Below are positions 17,613-27,446 of a stretch of 64,000 bases of DNA, piece by piece. The notes below the pieces were generated by a model. That model had not been told where the DNA came from, made no database searches, and worked only from the letters and a program-made list of their open reading frames with translations. Each line of letters begins with the position of its first letter. The first letter of the stretch is position 1. Source of the stretch: Sphingobacterium corticibacter. GTDB lineage: Bacteria > Bacteroidota > Bacteroidia > Sphingobacteriales > Sphingobacteriaceae. The DNA lies in assembly GCF_003076635.1 (NCBI RefSeq), contig NZ_QDKG01000002.1:434001-498000 (forward strand), written 5' to 3'. Position numbers and translations under genes: made by a program.

Positions 17613-17630
17613 TTCCAAATGAACCGAGTC

Positions 17631-18932
17631 ATGCAGATCGAACAACTCTACCAGATATATCAGCAATTTCCTCAAATCAGTACCGATACGCGGCAAATTA
17701 GCCAAGATTGCATCTTCTTCGCGTTGAAAGGCGGCAACTTCAATGGCAATGCCTTTGCCAAACAGGCACTTGCCAGTGGTGCGAAGTATGTCGTGATTGA
17801 TGAAGTAGCGTATCAAGAAAACGAAACGCAGTATATTCTGGTAGATAACGTGCTCACCACTTTGCAAGAGTTGGCGAAGTATCATCGTCAACAGCTGAAC
17901 ATTCCAGTGATCGGTATTACCGGCACGAACGGCAAGACCACAACCAAGGAATTGATCTACGCCGTGCTCAGCGAAAAATATCGGACATTGGCCACCAAAG
18001 GCAATTTAAATAATCATATTGGTGTACCGCTCACGCTTCTGAGCATCGGCGCAGATGTCGAAGTGGCCATCATTGAAATGGGCGCGAATCATGTGGGCGA
18101 AATTGCTTTCCTATCTAGTTTAGCACAACCCACATTGGGCTTAATCACCAACGTTGGTAAAGCGCATTTGGAAGGATTCGGTTCGTTCGAAGGCGTAAAA
18201 ACAGCTAAAGGAGAATTATATACGTACTTGGCAGATCATCAAGGCACCTTATTTATTCAGGCGGACAACACGCATTTGCTGGACATGGCTAAGGACAAAC
18301 AGTTCCACCAAGTGATTCGATACGGCACATCAGAAGAATACGACGTGTCTGGCAAGCTTTTGACGGCAGATCCTTATTTGCAGATCGAGTGGAAGGTGAA
18401 TCGCGGTGCTTATCAATCGATTTCGACGCAATTGACCGGCTCGTACAATACCGAGAATATCTTGGCGGCTATCGCGATCGGACTTAGCATGGGCTTATCT
18501 GCCGATCAAATCAATGCTGGCGTAGAGAAATATACACCGCAAAATAACCGTTCGCAAGTCACTAAAACGGCGCGAAATACCGTGATTGCAGATTTTTACA
18601 ATGCAAATGCCAGCAGCATGGCAGCAGCGTTAGACAATATGAAAGTGGTGACGGCCGATAGAAAAGTGATCATTCTGGGTGATATGTTCGAAATGGGAGC
18701 GGAGAGCGCGACCGAGCATCTTGCTGTGATCCGACAAGCGGAAACCATCCCAGCAGATTTGCGCATTTTTGTGGGGAAAGCTTTTTTTCAGCAAGACAAT
18801 GGGCAAGATCATTTCTTCGCCACGACCGAAGAAGCGGCAGTATTTCTGCGCGAGCAACAATTAGCCGAAAGCTTTATTCTGTTGAAAGGTTCGCGCGGAA
18901 TGGCTTTCGAGAAATTAATGGAAGTACTGTAG
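17631..18932 (+). CDS. murF: UDP-N-acetylmuramoyl-tripeptide--D-alanyl-D-alanine ligase
   Basis: This is a 433-residue Mur ligase. It has an N-terminal UDP-binding domain (STDTRQISQDCIFFALKG), the ATP-binding GTNGKTTTKE at about residues 105-115, the central VAIIEMGANHVGEI and KAHLEGFGS, and a C-terminal domain with DFYNANASSM and KGSRGMAFEKL. It adds D-Ala-D-Ala to UDP-MurNAc-tripeptide in the cytoplasm, the last soluble step of peptidoglycan precursor synthesis. The ATG at 17631 (MQIEQLYQIY) matches the usual Bacteroidota start; an ATG four codons earlier (17619) is possible. It stands apart from the dcw cluster, as usual for this phylum. Confidence 0.95.
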   Translation: MQIEQLYQIYQQFPQISTDTRQISQDCIFFALKGGNFNGNAFAKQALASGAKYVVIDEVAYQENETQYILVDNVLTTLQELAKYHRQQLNIPVIGITGTNGKTTTKELIYAVLSEKYRTLATKGNLNNHIGVPLTLLSIGADVEVAIIEMGANHVGEIAFLSSLAQPTLGLITNVGKAHLEGFGSFEGVKTAKGELYTYLADHQGTLFIQADNTHLLDMAKDKQFHQVIRYGTSEEYDVSGKLLTADPYLQIEWKVNRGAYQSISTQLTGSYNTENILAAIAIGLSMGLSADQINAGVEKYTPQNNRSQVTKTARNTVIADFYNANASSMAAALDNMKVVTADRKVIILGDMFEMGAESATEHLAVIRQAETIPADLRIFVGKAFFQQDNGQDHFFATTEEAAVFLREQQLAESFILLKGSRGMAFEKLMEVL

Positions 18933-18957
18933 GTTTTTGGTAGGCAACAGTTCCTGA

Positions 18958-19404
18958 CTATTGTTCAGGAACGTGCAGATCTAATTCTTTTTCTTTGTTA
19001 ATTAAGGCAGCAATGCTGGTGTCATTCAAGATCTGTAGCATGGCATTCCGCACGTCAGTAAATGTATCACGGATACCACAAACGCGTTCTTCCATGCATT
19101 CGTCGCACGAGCGATAAAAGTTAAGACTTACGCAAGGCAATAAAGCAATCGGCCCGTCAATAAGGCGCATGACCTGAGATAAATAAATATCTTCTGGTGA
19201 TTTATTCAAACTATAGCCACCACCAGCACCTTTTTTAGAGTACAACATGCCAGCGTTACGCATCTCCAACAAGATTTGCTCTAAGAATTTTTTTGGAATA
19301 CGCTCTTCATCAGCGATCTTGACGATCTGCATCGGATCCTTCCCATAGTTTCTCCCTAAAAGCATGAGTGCCTTAATAGCATATTTTGTTTTCTTCGATA
19401 GCAT
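18958..19404 (-). CDS. Rrf2-family transcriptional regulator
   Basis: This 148-residue protein has an N-terminal winged helix starting MLSKKTKYAIKALMLLG, the typical EERIPKKFLEQIL recognition region and the GAGGGYSLNKSP wing. The C-terminal half has PCVSLNFYRSCDECMEERVCGI, giving several Cys in the position where IscR/NsrR-type proteins ligate an Fe-S cluster. A redox- or Fe-S-sensing role is therefore likely, but the target genes are not obvious. The gene lies convergent to murF and downstream of uvrA on the same strand. Confidence 0.88.
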   Translation of the reverse strand: MLSKKTKYAIKALMLLGRNYGKDPMQIVKIADEERIPKKFLEQILLEMRNAGMLYSKKGAGGGYSLNKSPEDIYLSQVMRLIDGPIALLPCVSLNFYRSCDECMEERVCGIRDTFTDVRNAMLQILNDTSIAALINKEKELDLHVPEQ

Positions 19405-19431
19405 AGCCGCTCAGATAATCTAAATGATGTA

Positions 19432-19439
19432 CAAAATTA
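19432..19439 (-). promoter_or_regulatory. -7 element for the Rrf2 regulator gene
   Basis: Reads TAATTTTG on the minus strand, 27 nt before the ATG at 19404. Confidence 0.45.
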
Positions 19440-19472
19440 CGAAAAAATATCCGTTTGCAGGGTGCTATGCAC

Positions 19473-22277
19473 TTATGCCTTCGGCAGATGATCCTTTAGA
19501 AACTGTCCTGTATACGATTTCTCGCAATTCACCAATTGCTCAGGCGTGCCCGCAAAAACCAATTCACCTCCAAGGTGACCCCCTTCTGGACCAATATCTA
19601 TCACCCAATCGGCCGATTTGATCATGTCCATATTGTGCTCAATCACCAAGATGCTATTGCCCAGGGCAATCAGCGCATCAAAGGACTTTAATAGTTTCAG
19701 AATATCGTGGAAGTGCAAACCTGTCGTTGGCTCATCAAAGATGAATAAGGTCTTTTTGCTATTGTTCCCTTTGATCAAGAATGATGCTAGCTTTATCCGC
19801 TGTGCCTCGCCACCCGAGAGCGTGCTTGATGATTGTCCTAGCTTTACATAGCCCAATCCCACGTCTTGTAATGGTTGTAGTTTAGCAATTACTTTGGGTT
19901 GGTCGGCAAAAAATACCAAAGCTTCGTCTACGCTCAGTTCCAAAACTTCCGATACATCTTTCTCTTGATAGCGTACATCCAATACATGTTGCTTAAAGCG
20001 TTTTCCACCACAAGCTTCACATGGCAATACAATATCGGCCATGAATTGCATTTCAATCTTCACTTCGCCATCACCTTGGCATACATCACAACGACCGCCT
20101 TCCACATTGAAAGAAAAAGCTGCCGGTTTCAGACCGCCCGCTTTTGCTGCGGGAAGCCCGGCATACAAAGCACGCACTTCGTCCCACGCTTTTACGTACG
20201 TCACCGGATTAGAACGCGAAGATCGGCCAATTGGATTTTGATCCACCATTTCCACTTGTTCGATGCGTGCGGTATCACCCTCCATGGTATCAAATAAACC
20301 AGTCTGGTCGCCCGTGTAGTTGCCCAAAGTTTTTTGCAAAGCAGGGTAGAGGATGCGTTTTACCAAAGAAGTTTTGCCCGAACCCGATACGCCGGTTACG
20401 ACCGTAAACACATGCAAAGGAAACTCCACATTGATGCCTTGCAAGTTGTTTTCGCGTGCACCCAAGATGCGAATCGAATCATTCCATTTGCGGCGTGTCG
20501 CCGGAACTGGAATGGCCATGCTGCCACTCAGGTATTGTCCGGTCAGACTTTTTTTGTCTTTGATAATCTGTTCATAATCACCCGCAAAAACCAATTCACC
20601 ACCATTTATTCCGGCCTCCGGACCAATATCGATGAGGTAATCCGCCGCTTCCATCATTTCCTGCTCGTGCTCTACCACGATTACCGTATTGCCGACATCG
20701 CGCAACGACTTCAAAACACCAATGAGACGTTGCGTATCGCGCGGATGTAAACCGATACTCGGCTCATCCAACACGTAAATAGAGCCTACTAATGAACTGC
20801 CTAAAGAAGTGGCTAAGTTAATGCGTTGGGATTCTCCACCAGACAAGCTATTGCTCAGTCGGTTCAAGGTGAGATAGCGTAAACCCACATCGCACAAAAA
20901 TTTGATGCGATTACTGATTTCTTCCAATAAGCGTTTTGCAATCTTTTGCTCCTGCTCGGAGAGAGAAAGCTGTTCGAAGAAAACCAGTGCTTCGTCGATC
21001 GGTAGCAGTACGATATCAATAATGGATCTGTCTGCGATCTTCACGTATGTCGCATCTTTGCGCAGGCGCGAGCCATGACATTCTGGGCAGTCTGTCTTTC
21101 CGCGATAACGCGAAAGCATCACCCGATATTGGATTTTATAGGTCTGTTCTTCCAGTTCTTTGAAGAAATCGTTCAATCCGCGGAAATATTTATTTCCCGT
21201 CCAAAGCAATTCTTGTTGCGCTTTGGTCAATTCGTTGTACGAGCGGTGGATCGGAAAATCGAATTTTAAGGCCGTTTTTACCAAGGCGTCGAGCCATACG
21301 CTCATCTTTTCACCGCGCCACGGCGCGATAGCGCCGTCGTATACCGATTTGCTTTTGTCTGGAACGACTAAATCGGGATCAATGCCAATCACTTTGCCAT
21401 AACCTTCACAACGCTTACAAGCACCGTATGGATTATTGAAACTAAAGAAGTTGGGTGATGGTTCTTCGAAAGTAATTCCGTCTAACTCAAATTTGTCTGA
21501 ATAGGTGTGGCGTGTGCCATCAATATCCACGGTACAATTGCCTTTTCCTTCAAAGAAGGCCGTTTGTATCGAATCTGCCATCCGATTTACCGTATCTTCT
21601 TCGCCATCCCAGCGGATGCGGTCGATTACGATTTCTACATCTTCCGAGCCAAAAGCAGCGTTGCGAATGCTGCTATCTTCCAACAGCGCCTCGATCTTGT
21701 GCATAGCCTCTTTGTAAAACACACGAACAAAACCTTTTTGCAATAAGACGGATAGTTCTTCCTTCAATTTACGTCCGTTGAGCGGAATGAGCGGACAAAA
21801 TATCGTGAAGGTACTGTCCGTAGGACGGTTCGTCAAATCAGAAACAATAGAAGTCACCGAATCTTTGGTCACTTCTTGACCAGATACCGGCGAAAATGTG
21901 CGTCCGATACGAGCGAATAATAATTTTAGGTAATCGTATATTTCGGTAGAAGTACCAACGGTAGATCTCGGATTGCTGGTGATGACTTTTTGCTCAATAG
22001 CGATTGCTGGCGCAATGCCTTTGATGTAGTCTACCTCCGGCTTATTCATCCGACCCATAAATTGGCGCGCATAAGAAGAAAGACTTTCGACGTAACGTCT
22101 TTGGCCATCTGCGTACAGCGTATCAAAAGCGAGCGAAGATTTACCAGAACCAGACATTCCGGTAATGACGACTAGCTTATTTTTCGGGATATCGACATCA
22201 ATATTTTTTAAGTTATTGACCCGGGCTCCCTTGATTAAAATGTGTGATTTCGCGTCGTGCGCAGACTTCTTTTGCAT
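19473..22277 (-). CDS. uvrA: Excinuclease ABC subunit A
   Basis: This 934-residue protein starts at ATG 22277 (MQKKSAHD); the frame extends three codons further only to a TTG. It has two ABC ATPase modules. The first has GMSGSGKSS and a zinc finger with CKRC and CPEC pairs; the second has GVSGSGKTS and a zinc finger with CDVC and CEAC. Both signature loops ([10 protein letters not shown] and [10 protein letters not shown]) and both Walker B segments ([22 protein letters not shown]) are intact. UvrA dimers locate bulky DNA lesions and load UvrB. It lies 22 bases after xseB, so it is probably the last gene of an xseA-xseB-uvrA unit. A -7 element 6 nt before its ATG may also give its own transcript. 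Confidence 0.97.
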   Translation of the reverse strand: MQKKSAHDAKSHILIKGARVNNLKNIDVDIPKNKLVVITGMSGSGKSSLAFDTLYADGQRRYVESLSSYARQFMGRMNKPEVDYIKGIAPAIAIEQKVITSNPRSTVGTSTEIYDYLKLLFARIGRTFSPVSGQEVTKDSVTSIVSDLTNRPTDSTFTIFCPLIPLNGRKLKEELSVLLQKGFVRVFYKEAMHKIEALLEDSSIRNAAFGSEDVEIVIDRIRWDGEEDTVNRMADSIQTAFFEGKGNCTVDIDGTRHTYSDKFELDGITFEEPSPNFFSFNNPYGACKRCEGYGKVIGIDPDLVVPDKSKSVYDGAIAPWRGEKMSVWLDALVKTALKFDFPIHRSYNELTKAQQELLWTGNKYFRGLNDFFKELEEQTYKIQYRVMLSRYRGKTDCPECHGSRLRKDATYVKIADRSIIDIVLLPIDEALVFFEQLSLSEQEQKIAKRLLEEISNRIKFLCDVGLRYLTLNRLSNSLSGGESQRINLATSLGSSLVGSIYVLDEPSIGLHPRDTQRLIGVLKSLRDVGNTVIVVEHEQEMMEAADYLIDIGPEAGINGGELVFAGDYEQIIKDKKSLTGQYLSGSMAIPVPATRRKWNDSIRILGARENNLQGINVEFPLHVFTVVTGVSGSGKTSLVKRILYPALQKTLGNYTGDQTGLFDTMEGDTARIEQVEMVDQNPIGRSSRSNPVTYVKAWDEVRALYAGLPAAKAGGLKPAAFSFNVEGGRCDVCQGDGEVKIEMQFMADIVLPCEACGGKRFKQHVLDVRYQEKDVSEVLELSVDEALVFFADQPKVIAKLQPLQDVGLGYVKLGQSSSTLSGGEAQRIKLASFLIKGNNSKKTLFIFDEPTTGLHFHDILKLLKSFDALIALGNSILVIEHNMDMIKSADWVIDIGPEGGHLGGELVFAGTPEQLVNCEKSYTGQFLKDHLPKA

Positions 22278-22283
22278 AGATCG

Positions 22284-22291
22284 CAAAATTA
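22284..22291 (-). promoter_or_regulatory. -7 element directly before uvrA
   Basis: Reads TAATTTTG on the minus strand, then CGATCT and the uvrA ATG. It lies between xseB and uvrA and could drive uvrA separately with a very short leader. Confidence 0.45.
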
Positions 22292-22299
22292 CACAAAAA

Positions 22300-22539
22300 C
22301 TACCTAATATCCGCTAGTCCGTCCTCTTGGTTTTCGGCAGGGTCGTCGGCCAATTTGGCAAGCAATTGCTGCACTTCCTCCTCGCTACGAGTGAGTTTCG
22401 CTTTGCATACTGCGATCAAGTCGGAAGCGCGTTGGATCTTTTCGGAAAGACTATCAATATCGATTTCGCCAGATTCCATATCGACGACAATCTGCTGCAA
22501 TTCGGCATACGCCTCTTCATACGTATAGTTATTCTCCAT
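22300..22539 (-). CDS. xseB: Exodeoxyribonuclease VII small subunit
   Basis: This 79-residue helical protein starts [27 protein letters not shown], the conserved XseB pattern, continues with [11 protein letters not shown], and has an acidic tail. It forms the multimeric partner of XseA in the nuclease that degrades single-stranded DNA. Its start overlaps the xseA end by 11 bases, so the two are translationally coupled. Confidence 0.95.
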   Translation of the reverse strand: MENNYTYEEAYAELQQIVVDMESGEIDIDSLSEKIQRASDLIAVCKAKLTRSEEEVQQLLAKLADDPAENQEDGLADIR

Positions 22540-23806
22540 GAGTCAAGTCGTTTATGGTGCTCGTAAAATGTCCGTCCAATACATGAGTTTCGATCACAAC
22601 GCCGGGTTGCAGGTTTTTTGTACTTTGTACCGCTTTTCCATTAATGCGCGTGATGCTAAATCCTCGCTGCAATAGGCGTTTGGGATCTGATAGTTGAACG
22701 AGTTGTGTGATATGTTGCAAAGCCGTATGCTGCTCGCGAATTTTTTGAGCGCTAGCACGGGCTAATCGTTGATGGAAATCTTCTAGAAACAGACGATGTC
22801 TTTGCAAAGGCTGTTTACTCTGCCAGTTCAAGGCTTTCGAGAGCTGCTTCAGCGCATCTTTTTCCTGTTCAAATCGCCTTCGTGCACCATCTATTGTCCG
22901 TGTGACTAATTGATCGAGCGGAATGGCGAAATCGTGAAAGCGTTGCAATAGAAAATCCGCCAACTCACTTGGCGTAATCGCATTTTTATACGAAACTAAC
23001 TCAGACACCGTTTCATTGGTAGAATGACCTATTCCAGTAAGCACGGGCAATGGGAAAATACAAATCGCTTTGGCCAAGTGGTAATTATTGTAGCTTGAGA
23101 GGCCGACCTCGCCACCGCCGCCGCGGATTATCGCGACCGCGTCGTACGAATCTGCTCGCTCGGCAATATTGGCCAATTGTGCAATAATCGAAGGAATGGA
23201 TTTATCACCTTGAAGCAGCGCAGGGAATAACGTCATCTCCAATCGATATCCCCACGGATTCTGATTGATGATTTTGTTGAAATCCGATAAGCCTTTGCTC
23301 GTTTCTACCGAGATAATGGCCAATCGTTTTGGTAAGCGAGCGAGCTTTAGCTGCTTATTGAGCAAAAAAACGCCTTCTTCCTGTAATCGGCGCAAACTTT
23401 CTTTTTTCTCCTTCTCTAACTCGCCCAACACAAAAGCCGGATCGATATCTACGATGCGTAAACTGAAACCGTAAAGCGGATCGTACGAAATCCCTGCTTG
23501 AAATAAAATAGTGATTCCATCGCGGAGCGGTTCCTGCAACAACTCCAAAAACTGCTTGTTAATGCGTGCAAAATCAGATTTCCATAAGATGGAGCGCATT
23601 TCAGCAACCACTTTGCCGTCTTTCTTTTCTACCAATTCTGGATAAGCGTGTCCGGAATGGGAGTAGTGGTTGAGTTTATTCATCTCCGCCTTGATCCAAT
23701 ACAAACTTTGGTAGCGATCGCTAATGGTTTTCTGAATACTGCGAGAAACCTCGAGTAAGGAAAATACAGTTTTATGATCGATCGATTCAGGCATTGAGTC
23801 AAACAT
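22529..23806 (-). CDS. xseA: Exodeoxyribonuclease VII large subunit
   Basis: From ATG 23806 the product has 425 residues; ATG 23794 is an alternative, and the frame beyond opens only with TTG. An N-terminal OB domain (YWIKAEMNKLNHYSHSGHAYPELVEK) is followed by the catalytic region with IISVETSKGLSDF, AIIRGGGGEVGLSSYNN and TGIGHSTNETVSE. A long coiled-coil tail ends in KRLLQRGFSITRING. These are the standard XseA signatures. With XseB it removes single-stranded DNA ends in mismatch and recombinational repair. It is the first gene of a repair operon with xseB and uvrA. Confidence 0.95.
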   Translation of the reverse strand: MFDSMPESIDHKTVFSLLEVSRSIQKTISDRYQSLYWIKAEMNKLNHYSHSGHAYPELVEKKDGKVVAEMRSILWKSDFARINKQFLELLQEPLRDGITILFQAGISYDPLYGFSLRIVDIDPAFVLGELEKEKKESLRRLQEEGVFLLNKQLKLARLPKRLAIISVETSKGLSDFNKIINQNPWGYRLEMTLFPALLQGDKSIPSIIAQLANIAERADSYDAVAIIRGGGGEVGLSSYNNYHLAKAICIFPLPVLTGIGHSTNETVSELVSYKNAITPSELADFLLQRFHDFAIPLDQLVTRTIDGARRRFEQEKDALKQLSKALNWQSKQPLQRHRLFLEDFHQRLARASAQKIREQHTALQHITQLVQLSDPKRLLQRGFSITRINGKAVQSTKNLQPGVVIETHVLDGHFTSTINDLTHGE

Positions 23807-23889
23807 AGATAAAAATGCCTTGAAATGCAATGCCGCAAAAGCAGGGCATTATGCTTATCTTGTTAACACGATCAGCAAACAGCATCACC

Positions 23890-25641
23890 ATGAAAAACCA
23901 CTGCAAAACCGCTATCATATTTAGGTTATCGTCGATCATCTTGGTCATGCTATTCACCGTTATCTGTGATGTGCGTGTTTTAGCTGCCGAACCTCCGGTT
24001 ACTAATCGCACCGAGCTATTAGCGGACAGCAAAAACTTTTTGCCAGTTGGAGATCTTTCCAAGCAATCTTTGGTGATCATCACACCTTCCACCAAAAAAT
24101 ACGAAGCGTTTATTCGGCAAGCCGATCGGTATGCTCCGATGTCCGCCTTTTCATTTGCTTCCCTTGGATCTGTGGTAAAGCAATCACAAGTCATTTTGGT
24201 TGTTGCGGAGCGAAGTGAACTGCGAAGTGATATCCTTTCCAGATTGCGCACGTATGCCGCAAAAGGTCAAACTATTGTGTTTTGCGAAATAGGAGGTAAT
24301 AGCTACAGCCTGCCTGCTGGATTGACGGACAATATGATTCACCTGAGTAATCCCGCTAAAACGAAAGCAGCTCAGCGTGATTTGGCGATGTCTGTGTTTG
24401 GAGGTTTGCCGATTACTTCTGGCAAGAACAAGCGTGCCCAAACGCGCCTACAATATGATGATGGTCAAGTAAAATCTTGGGGACTGGATGTCGTGAAGAT
24501 GACCAGAAAGATTGATGCGATTGCTGATGAAGCCATGAAAGAACAAGCAGCGCCGGGCATGGTGGTGATGATTGTCAAAAATGGCGCGGTGCTGCTAGAA
24601 AAAGCGTATGGCTTTCATACCTATGCTAAATCGGAGCGCACGACATCAAATGATATTTTTGATCTGGCCTCCGTTTCCAAAATCACAGCCACTACGCCTT
24701 TGATGATGCACTTGTACGAAACCAAACAAGTGCAGTTGGATAGCACTTTGGGATTTTATTTGCCGGCAGCACGCCGGAGTAACAAATCAAAAACCAGCAT
24801 ACGAACGGTGCTTTTGCATGAAGGTGGTTTTGAACCTTACATTCCTTTTTATCGTGATCTTAAATCAGGAGATGTGCAGCGCGCAGCTTCAACTACGCAC
24901 GGTGTGCAAATGGCCGATCATGCCTTTCTCCGCAATGGATATTATGAGCAGATCATGTGGCCCAAAATGTTGGCTTCGCCTATAAAAGATGCAGGTAAAT
25001 ACGTCTATTCAGATATTAGCATGTATGCCATGAAAGAAGTGGCCGAAAAGGTGACGAATGAAGGAATAGAACCGTACTTACAAAAATGGCTGTATGGCCG
25101 AATTGGTATGCAAACGACGGGTTATAATCCGCGAAAGCGCTTTCCGAAAAATCGATTGGTACCTACAGAGAATGACACCACATTTCGAAAAGAATTGTTG
25201 CAAGGATATGTGCACGATCAAGGTGCCGCGATGGCGAATGGCGTGGCAGGTCATGCAGGTTTGTTTGCCTCCGCCAATGATCTCGCCATTTATGGGCAAA
25301 TGCTATTGAATCGGGGAACTTATGGCGGCGTGCGCTATTTTCAACCGGCGACGGTCGATTTATTCACTTCTCGGCAATCGCTCACTAGTCGTCGCGGATT
25401 AGGATTCGATCGTTATGATATGGATGCGAGCAAAGCATATCCTTCGCAATTAGCCAATGAATCCGTTTACGGACATACGGGCTTTACGGGTACTTGCCTG
25501 TGGATTGATCCAAAGAATCAACTGGTCTATATATTCTTATCCAATCGTGTATATCCGGATGTGTCCAACAAATTATATGACCTCAATATTCGTAGTCGCA
25601 TACAAGATGCGGTTTACGAAACGATTAACGAAACTAGATAG
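23890..25641 (+). CDS. Exported serine hydrolase (beta-lactamase family) with GH3-C-like N-terminal region
   Basis: From ATG 23890 the protein has 583 residues and a signal peptide cut after VLAAEP. Residues about 215-583 are a class C beta-lactamase/penicillin-binding fold: S261-V-S-K264 (SxxK), Y373-S-D (YxN-like) and H529-T-G (KTG equivalent). Residues about 40-200 contain LVIITPSTKKYEAF, QVILVVAERSE and an FGGLPITSG segment, which resemble the C-terminal domain of GH3 glycosidases. Bacteroidota have large GH3-serine hydrolase fusions with exactly this junction, so this looks like a version lacking the catalytic GH3 barrel. Cell-wall peptide or ester hydrolysis is possible. The last 8 bases overlap the convergent SRPBCC gene. 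Confidence 0.83.
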   Translation: MKNHCKTAIIFRLSSIILVMLFTVICDVRVLAAEPPVTNRTELLADSKNFLPVGDLSKQSLVIITPSTKKYEAFIRQADRYAPMSAFSFASLGSVVKQSQVILVVAERSELRSDILSRLRTYAAKGQTIVFCEIGGNSYSLPAGLTDNMIHLSNPAKTKAAQRDLAMSVFGGLPITSGKNKRAQTRLQYDDGQVKSWGLDVVKMTRKIDAIADEAMKEQAAPGMVVMIVKNGAVLLEKAYGFHTYAKSERTTSNDIFDLASVSKITATTPLMMHLYETKQVQLDSTLGFYLPAARRSNKSKTSIRTVLLHEGGFEPYIPFYRDLKSGDVQRAASTTHGVQMADHAFLRNGYYEQIMWPKMLASPIKDAGKYVYSDISMYAMKEVAEKVTNEGIEPYLQKWLYGRIGMQTTGYNPRKRFPKNRLVPTENDTTFRKELLQGYVHDQGAAMANGVAGHAGLFASANDLAIYGQMLLNRGTYGGVRYFQPATVDLFTSRQSLTSRRGLGFDRYDMDASKAYPSQLANESVYGHTGFTGTCLWIDPKNQLVYIFLSNRVYPDVSNKLYDLNIRSRIQDAVYETINETR

Positions 25642-26026
25642 TATCATCCTCGTTGTAGAATTCGATTAAGCTCTGCATGTACACGTCATTCCAGCCGTCC
25701 ACGATTTCCTCGTATGCCTCATCAGGAATGTTGGCGTGCTGCACTTCAAAGGAAGTACCTTTCTTGTGTGGATGTAGTTTGATGGTTACGATGGATTGTT
25801 CGTCTTGCTCACCGAAATACCATTCTTGTACAATCTTCTGCGAAGGGATCAATTCCAAAAAACGACCAGTGATCGCACCGTCCCACATGGAAAATTCGCC
25901 ATTCGGTTGTGCATCAATCGTTACGATATCACCCGTCCACAACCGGATCGTGGTTTCTGTCGTCAGCGCTAGATAGACTTCTTCCGGCGTAGCTGCCAAG
26001 GTGTAATATTTCTTGAAATGCTTCAT
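25634..26026 (-). CDS. SRPBCC/AHSA1-type small-ligand-binding protein
   Basis: This 130-residue protein starts at ATG 26026 (MKHFKKYYTLAATPEEVYLAL). It has the START/Bet v1-like fold seen in AHSA1 proteins: the N-terminal strand followed by ATPEEVYLALT, LWTGDIV, and the characteristic QEWYFGEQDEQSIVTIKL strands. The C-terminal helix has DGWNDVYMQSLIEFY. The ligand and role are unknown. A perfect -7 element lies 4 nt upstream of the ATG. The gene is divergent from the rRNA methylase with only 55 bases between start codons. Confidence 0.82.
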   Translation of the reverse strand: MKHFKKYYTLAATPEEVYLALTTETTIRLWTGDIVTIDAQPNGEFSMWDGAITGRFLELIPSQKIVQEWYFGEQDEQSIVTIKLHPHKKGTSFEVQHANIPDEAYEEIVDGWNDVYMQSLIEFYNEDDTI

Positions 26027-26030
26027 GCAC

Positions 26031-26038
26031 CAAAGATA
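26031..26038 (-). promoter_or_regulatory. -7 element directly before the SRPBCC gene
   Basis: Reads TATCTTTG on the minus strand, then GTGC, then ATG. It is back to back with the rRNA-methylase element at 26070-26077. Confidence 0.55.
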
Positions 26039-26069
26039 GGGCAATATTTATGATTTGTGTTTTTTATCC

Positions 26070-26077
26070 TAACTTTG
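26070..26077 (+). promoter_or_regulatory. -7 element directly before the rRNA m5C methylase gene
   Basis: TAACTTTG, then ATGT, then the ATG at 26082. It predicts a leaderless or near-leaderless mRNA. Confidence 0.5.
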
Positions 26078-26081
26078 ATGT

Positions 26082-27446
26082 ATGAGTAACTTCCTGCCCA
26101 ACGAGCTGATCAATCGGTTAAATGAAGAGCCTGAGTTCAATATGCAAGCTTTTCTAAAGGTGCATGAGAATGAACAGAAAATCTCCTCCATTCGGGTAAA
26201 CCCAGCAAAATTACCTGATCCTACATCCGTGTTATCTATTTCGGAGCGCGTGCCATGGTGTGATCGGGGTTATTTTTTGGATAAGAGACCAATATATACT
26301 TTAGATCCTCTTTATCATGCTGGAGCTTACTATTCACAGGAAGCAAGTTCTATGTTTTTGGCCTTTGCGGTACAATCGCTGGGCTTAGATACGAAACCAC
26401 TTCTAGCGCTAGATTTGTGTGCGGCGCCAGGTGGCAAATCTACTTTATTACAAACCTACCTTTCGGAAGATTCCTTATTAGTCTCCAACGAAATCATCAA
26501 AGCACGAGCCAATATTCTAGAAGAAAATAGTATGAAGTGGGGCGGCGTAAATGTCGTAGTCACCAATAATGATCCAGTTTCTTTTGGTCGATTGCCCGGT
26601 TTCTTTGATTTGTTGGTGGTGGATGCACCTTGTTCTGGTTCAGGCATGTTTCGCAAAGATCATGATGCGATCGATGAATGGTCGGAAGCGAATGTAAAGC
26701 TTTGCGCCGATCGCCAACGCAGGATTTTGGCCGATACGATTGGATCGCTAAAAACAGATGGTTACCTCTTTTATTCAACCTGTTCTTATTCTCGGGAGGA
26801 GAATGAAGAAATAGTCAATTGGTTGATAGAAGAATTTGATTTGACATCGATAGCGCTTGATCCGCCTGCGGAATGGGCGATTACTACAACAAAAGCAAAT
26901 GATGTATCTGGATATCGATTTTATCCGCACGAAGTAAAGGGCGAAGGCTTTTTCTTTGCCGTTCTGCAAAAGAAAGGGGAGCAGTCAACTTTCAGTAGAA
27001 AGAAAATCAAATCAGAGAAAAATAATGCTCCTAAAGAGGAACTGCGCAAGTGGATGAATGATGAAGGACTGTATGGCTTTCTACATAACGACCAATTACA
27101 TGCTTTCCCTAAAAAGTATGAGCTCGAACTGGAGTTCATGCAGAAGATTCTGTACTTAAAGAATGCGGGTACGCGATTAGGTAAATGGACTGGTCGAGAA
27201 CTAATACCTTCACACGATTTAGCATTGAGCACACGCGTGCGTCAAGATATTGCTGGTGTAGAATTAGATCAGGAAACGGCTTTGCAATTTCTTCGAAAAG
27301 AAAATTTGGATGCAACCATTAATGATTCGGGAAAAACGGGCTGGTTATTGGTGCGTTATCAGGGGGTAAATCTCGGCTGGATTAAGGCATTGCCCAACCG
27401 AATCAACAATTATTATCCCAAAGAATTACGGATTTCTAATCTATAA
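26082..27446 (+). CDS. 16S rRNA m5C methyltransferase, RsmB/RsmF family
   Basis: This 454-residue protein is an RNA m5C methylase. It has the SAM-binding LDLCAAPGGKST at about residues 108-119 and the two Cys motifs, DAPCSGSGMF and YSTCSYSREENEEIV, used in covalent catalysis and release. Residues 310-454 form the C-terminal PUA-like region of RsmF-type proteins, ending with GWLLVRYQGVNLGWIK. It probably modifies a cytosine in 16S rRNA. RsmF is the closest by architecture, but the target base cannot be fixed from sequence. It overlaps the end of coaBC on the other strand by 6 bases. Confidence 0.88.
   Translation: MSNFLPNELINRLNEEPEFNMQAFLKVHENEQKISSIRVNPAKLPDPTSVLSISERVPWCDRGYFLDKRPIYTLDPLYHAGAYYSQEASSMFLAFAVQSLGLDTKPLLALDLCAAPGGKSTLLQTYLSEDSLLVSNEIIKARANILEENSMKWGGVNVVVTNNDPVSFGRLPGFFDLLVVDAPCSGSGMFRKDHDAIDEWSEANVKLCADRQRRILADTIGSLKTDGYLFYSTCSYSREENEEIVNWLIEEFDLTSIALDPPAEWAITTTKANDVSGYRFYPHEVKGEGFFFAVLQKKGEQSTFSRKKIKSEKNNAPKEELRKWMNDEGLYGFLHNDQLHAFPKKYELELEFMQKILYLKNAGTRLGKWTGRELIPSHDLALSTRVRQDIAGVELDQETALQFLRKENLDATINDSGKTGWLLVRYQGVNLGWIKALPNRINNYYPKELRISNL

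Noticed and set aside
18950..18972. Hairpin GTTCCTGA/TCAGGAAC between murF and the Rrf2 gene as a terminator
   Set aside because: Only 8 bp, no T-run on either strand, and it overlaps the Rrf2 stop codon.
19899..20297. 132-codon plus-strand frame inside uvrA
   Set aside because: Antisense to conserved uvrA segments, without any family signature.
23799..24251. 150-codon open frame on the minus strand
   Set aside because: It lies antisense over the start and signal peptide of the serine hydrolase and the xseA 5' end; it has no recognisable motif or promoter.
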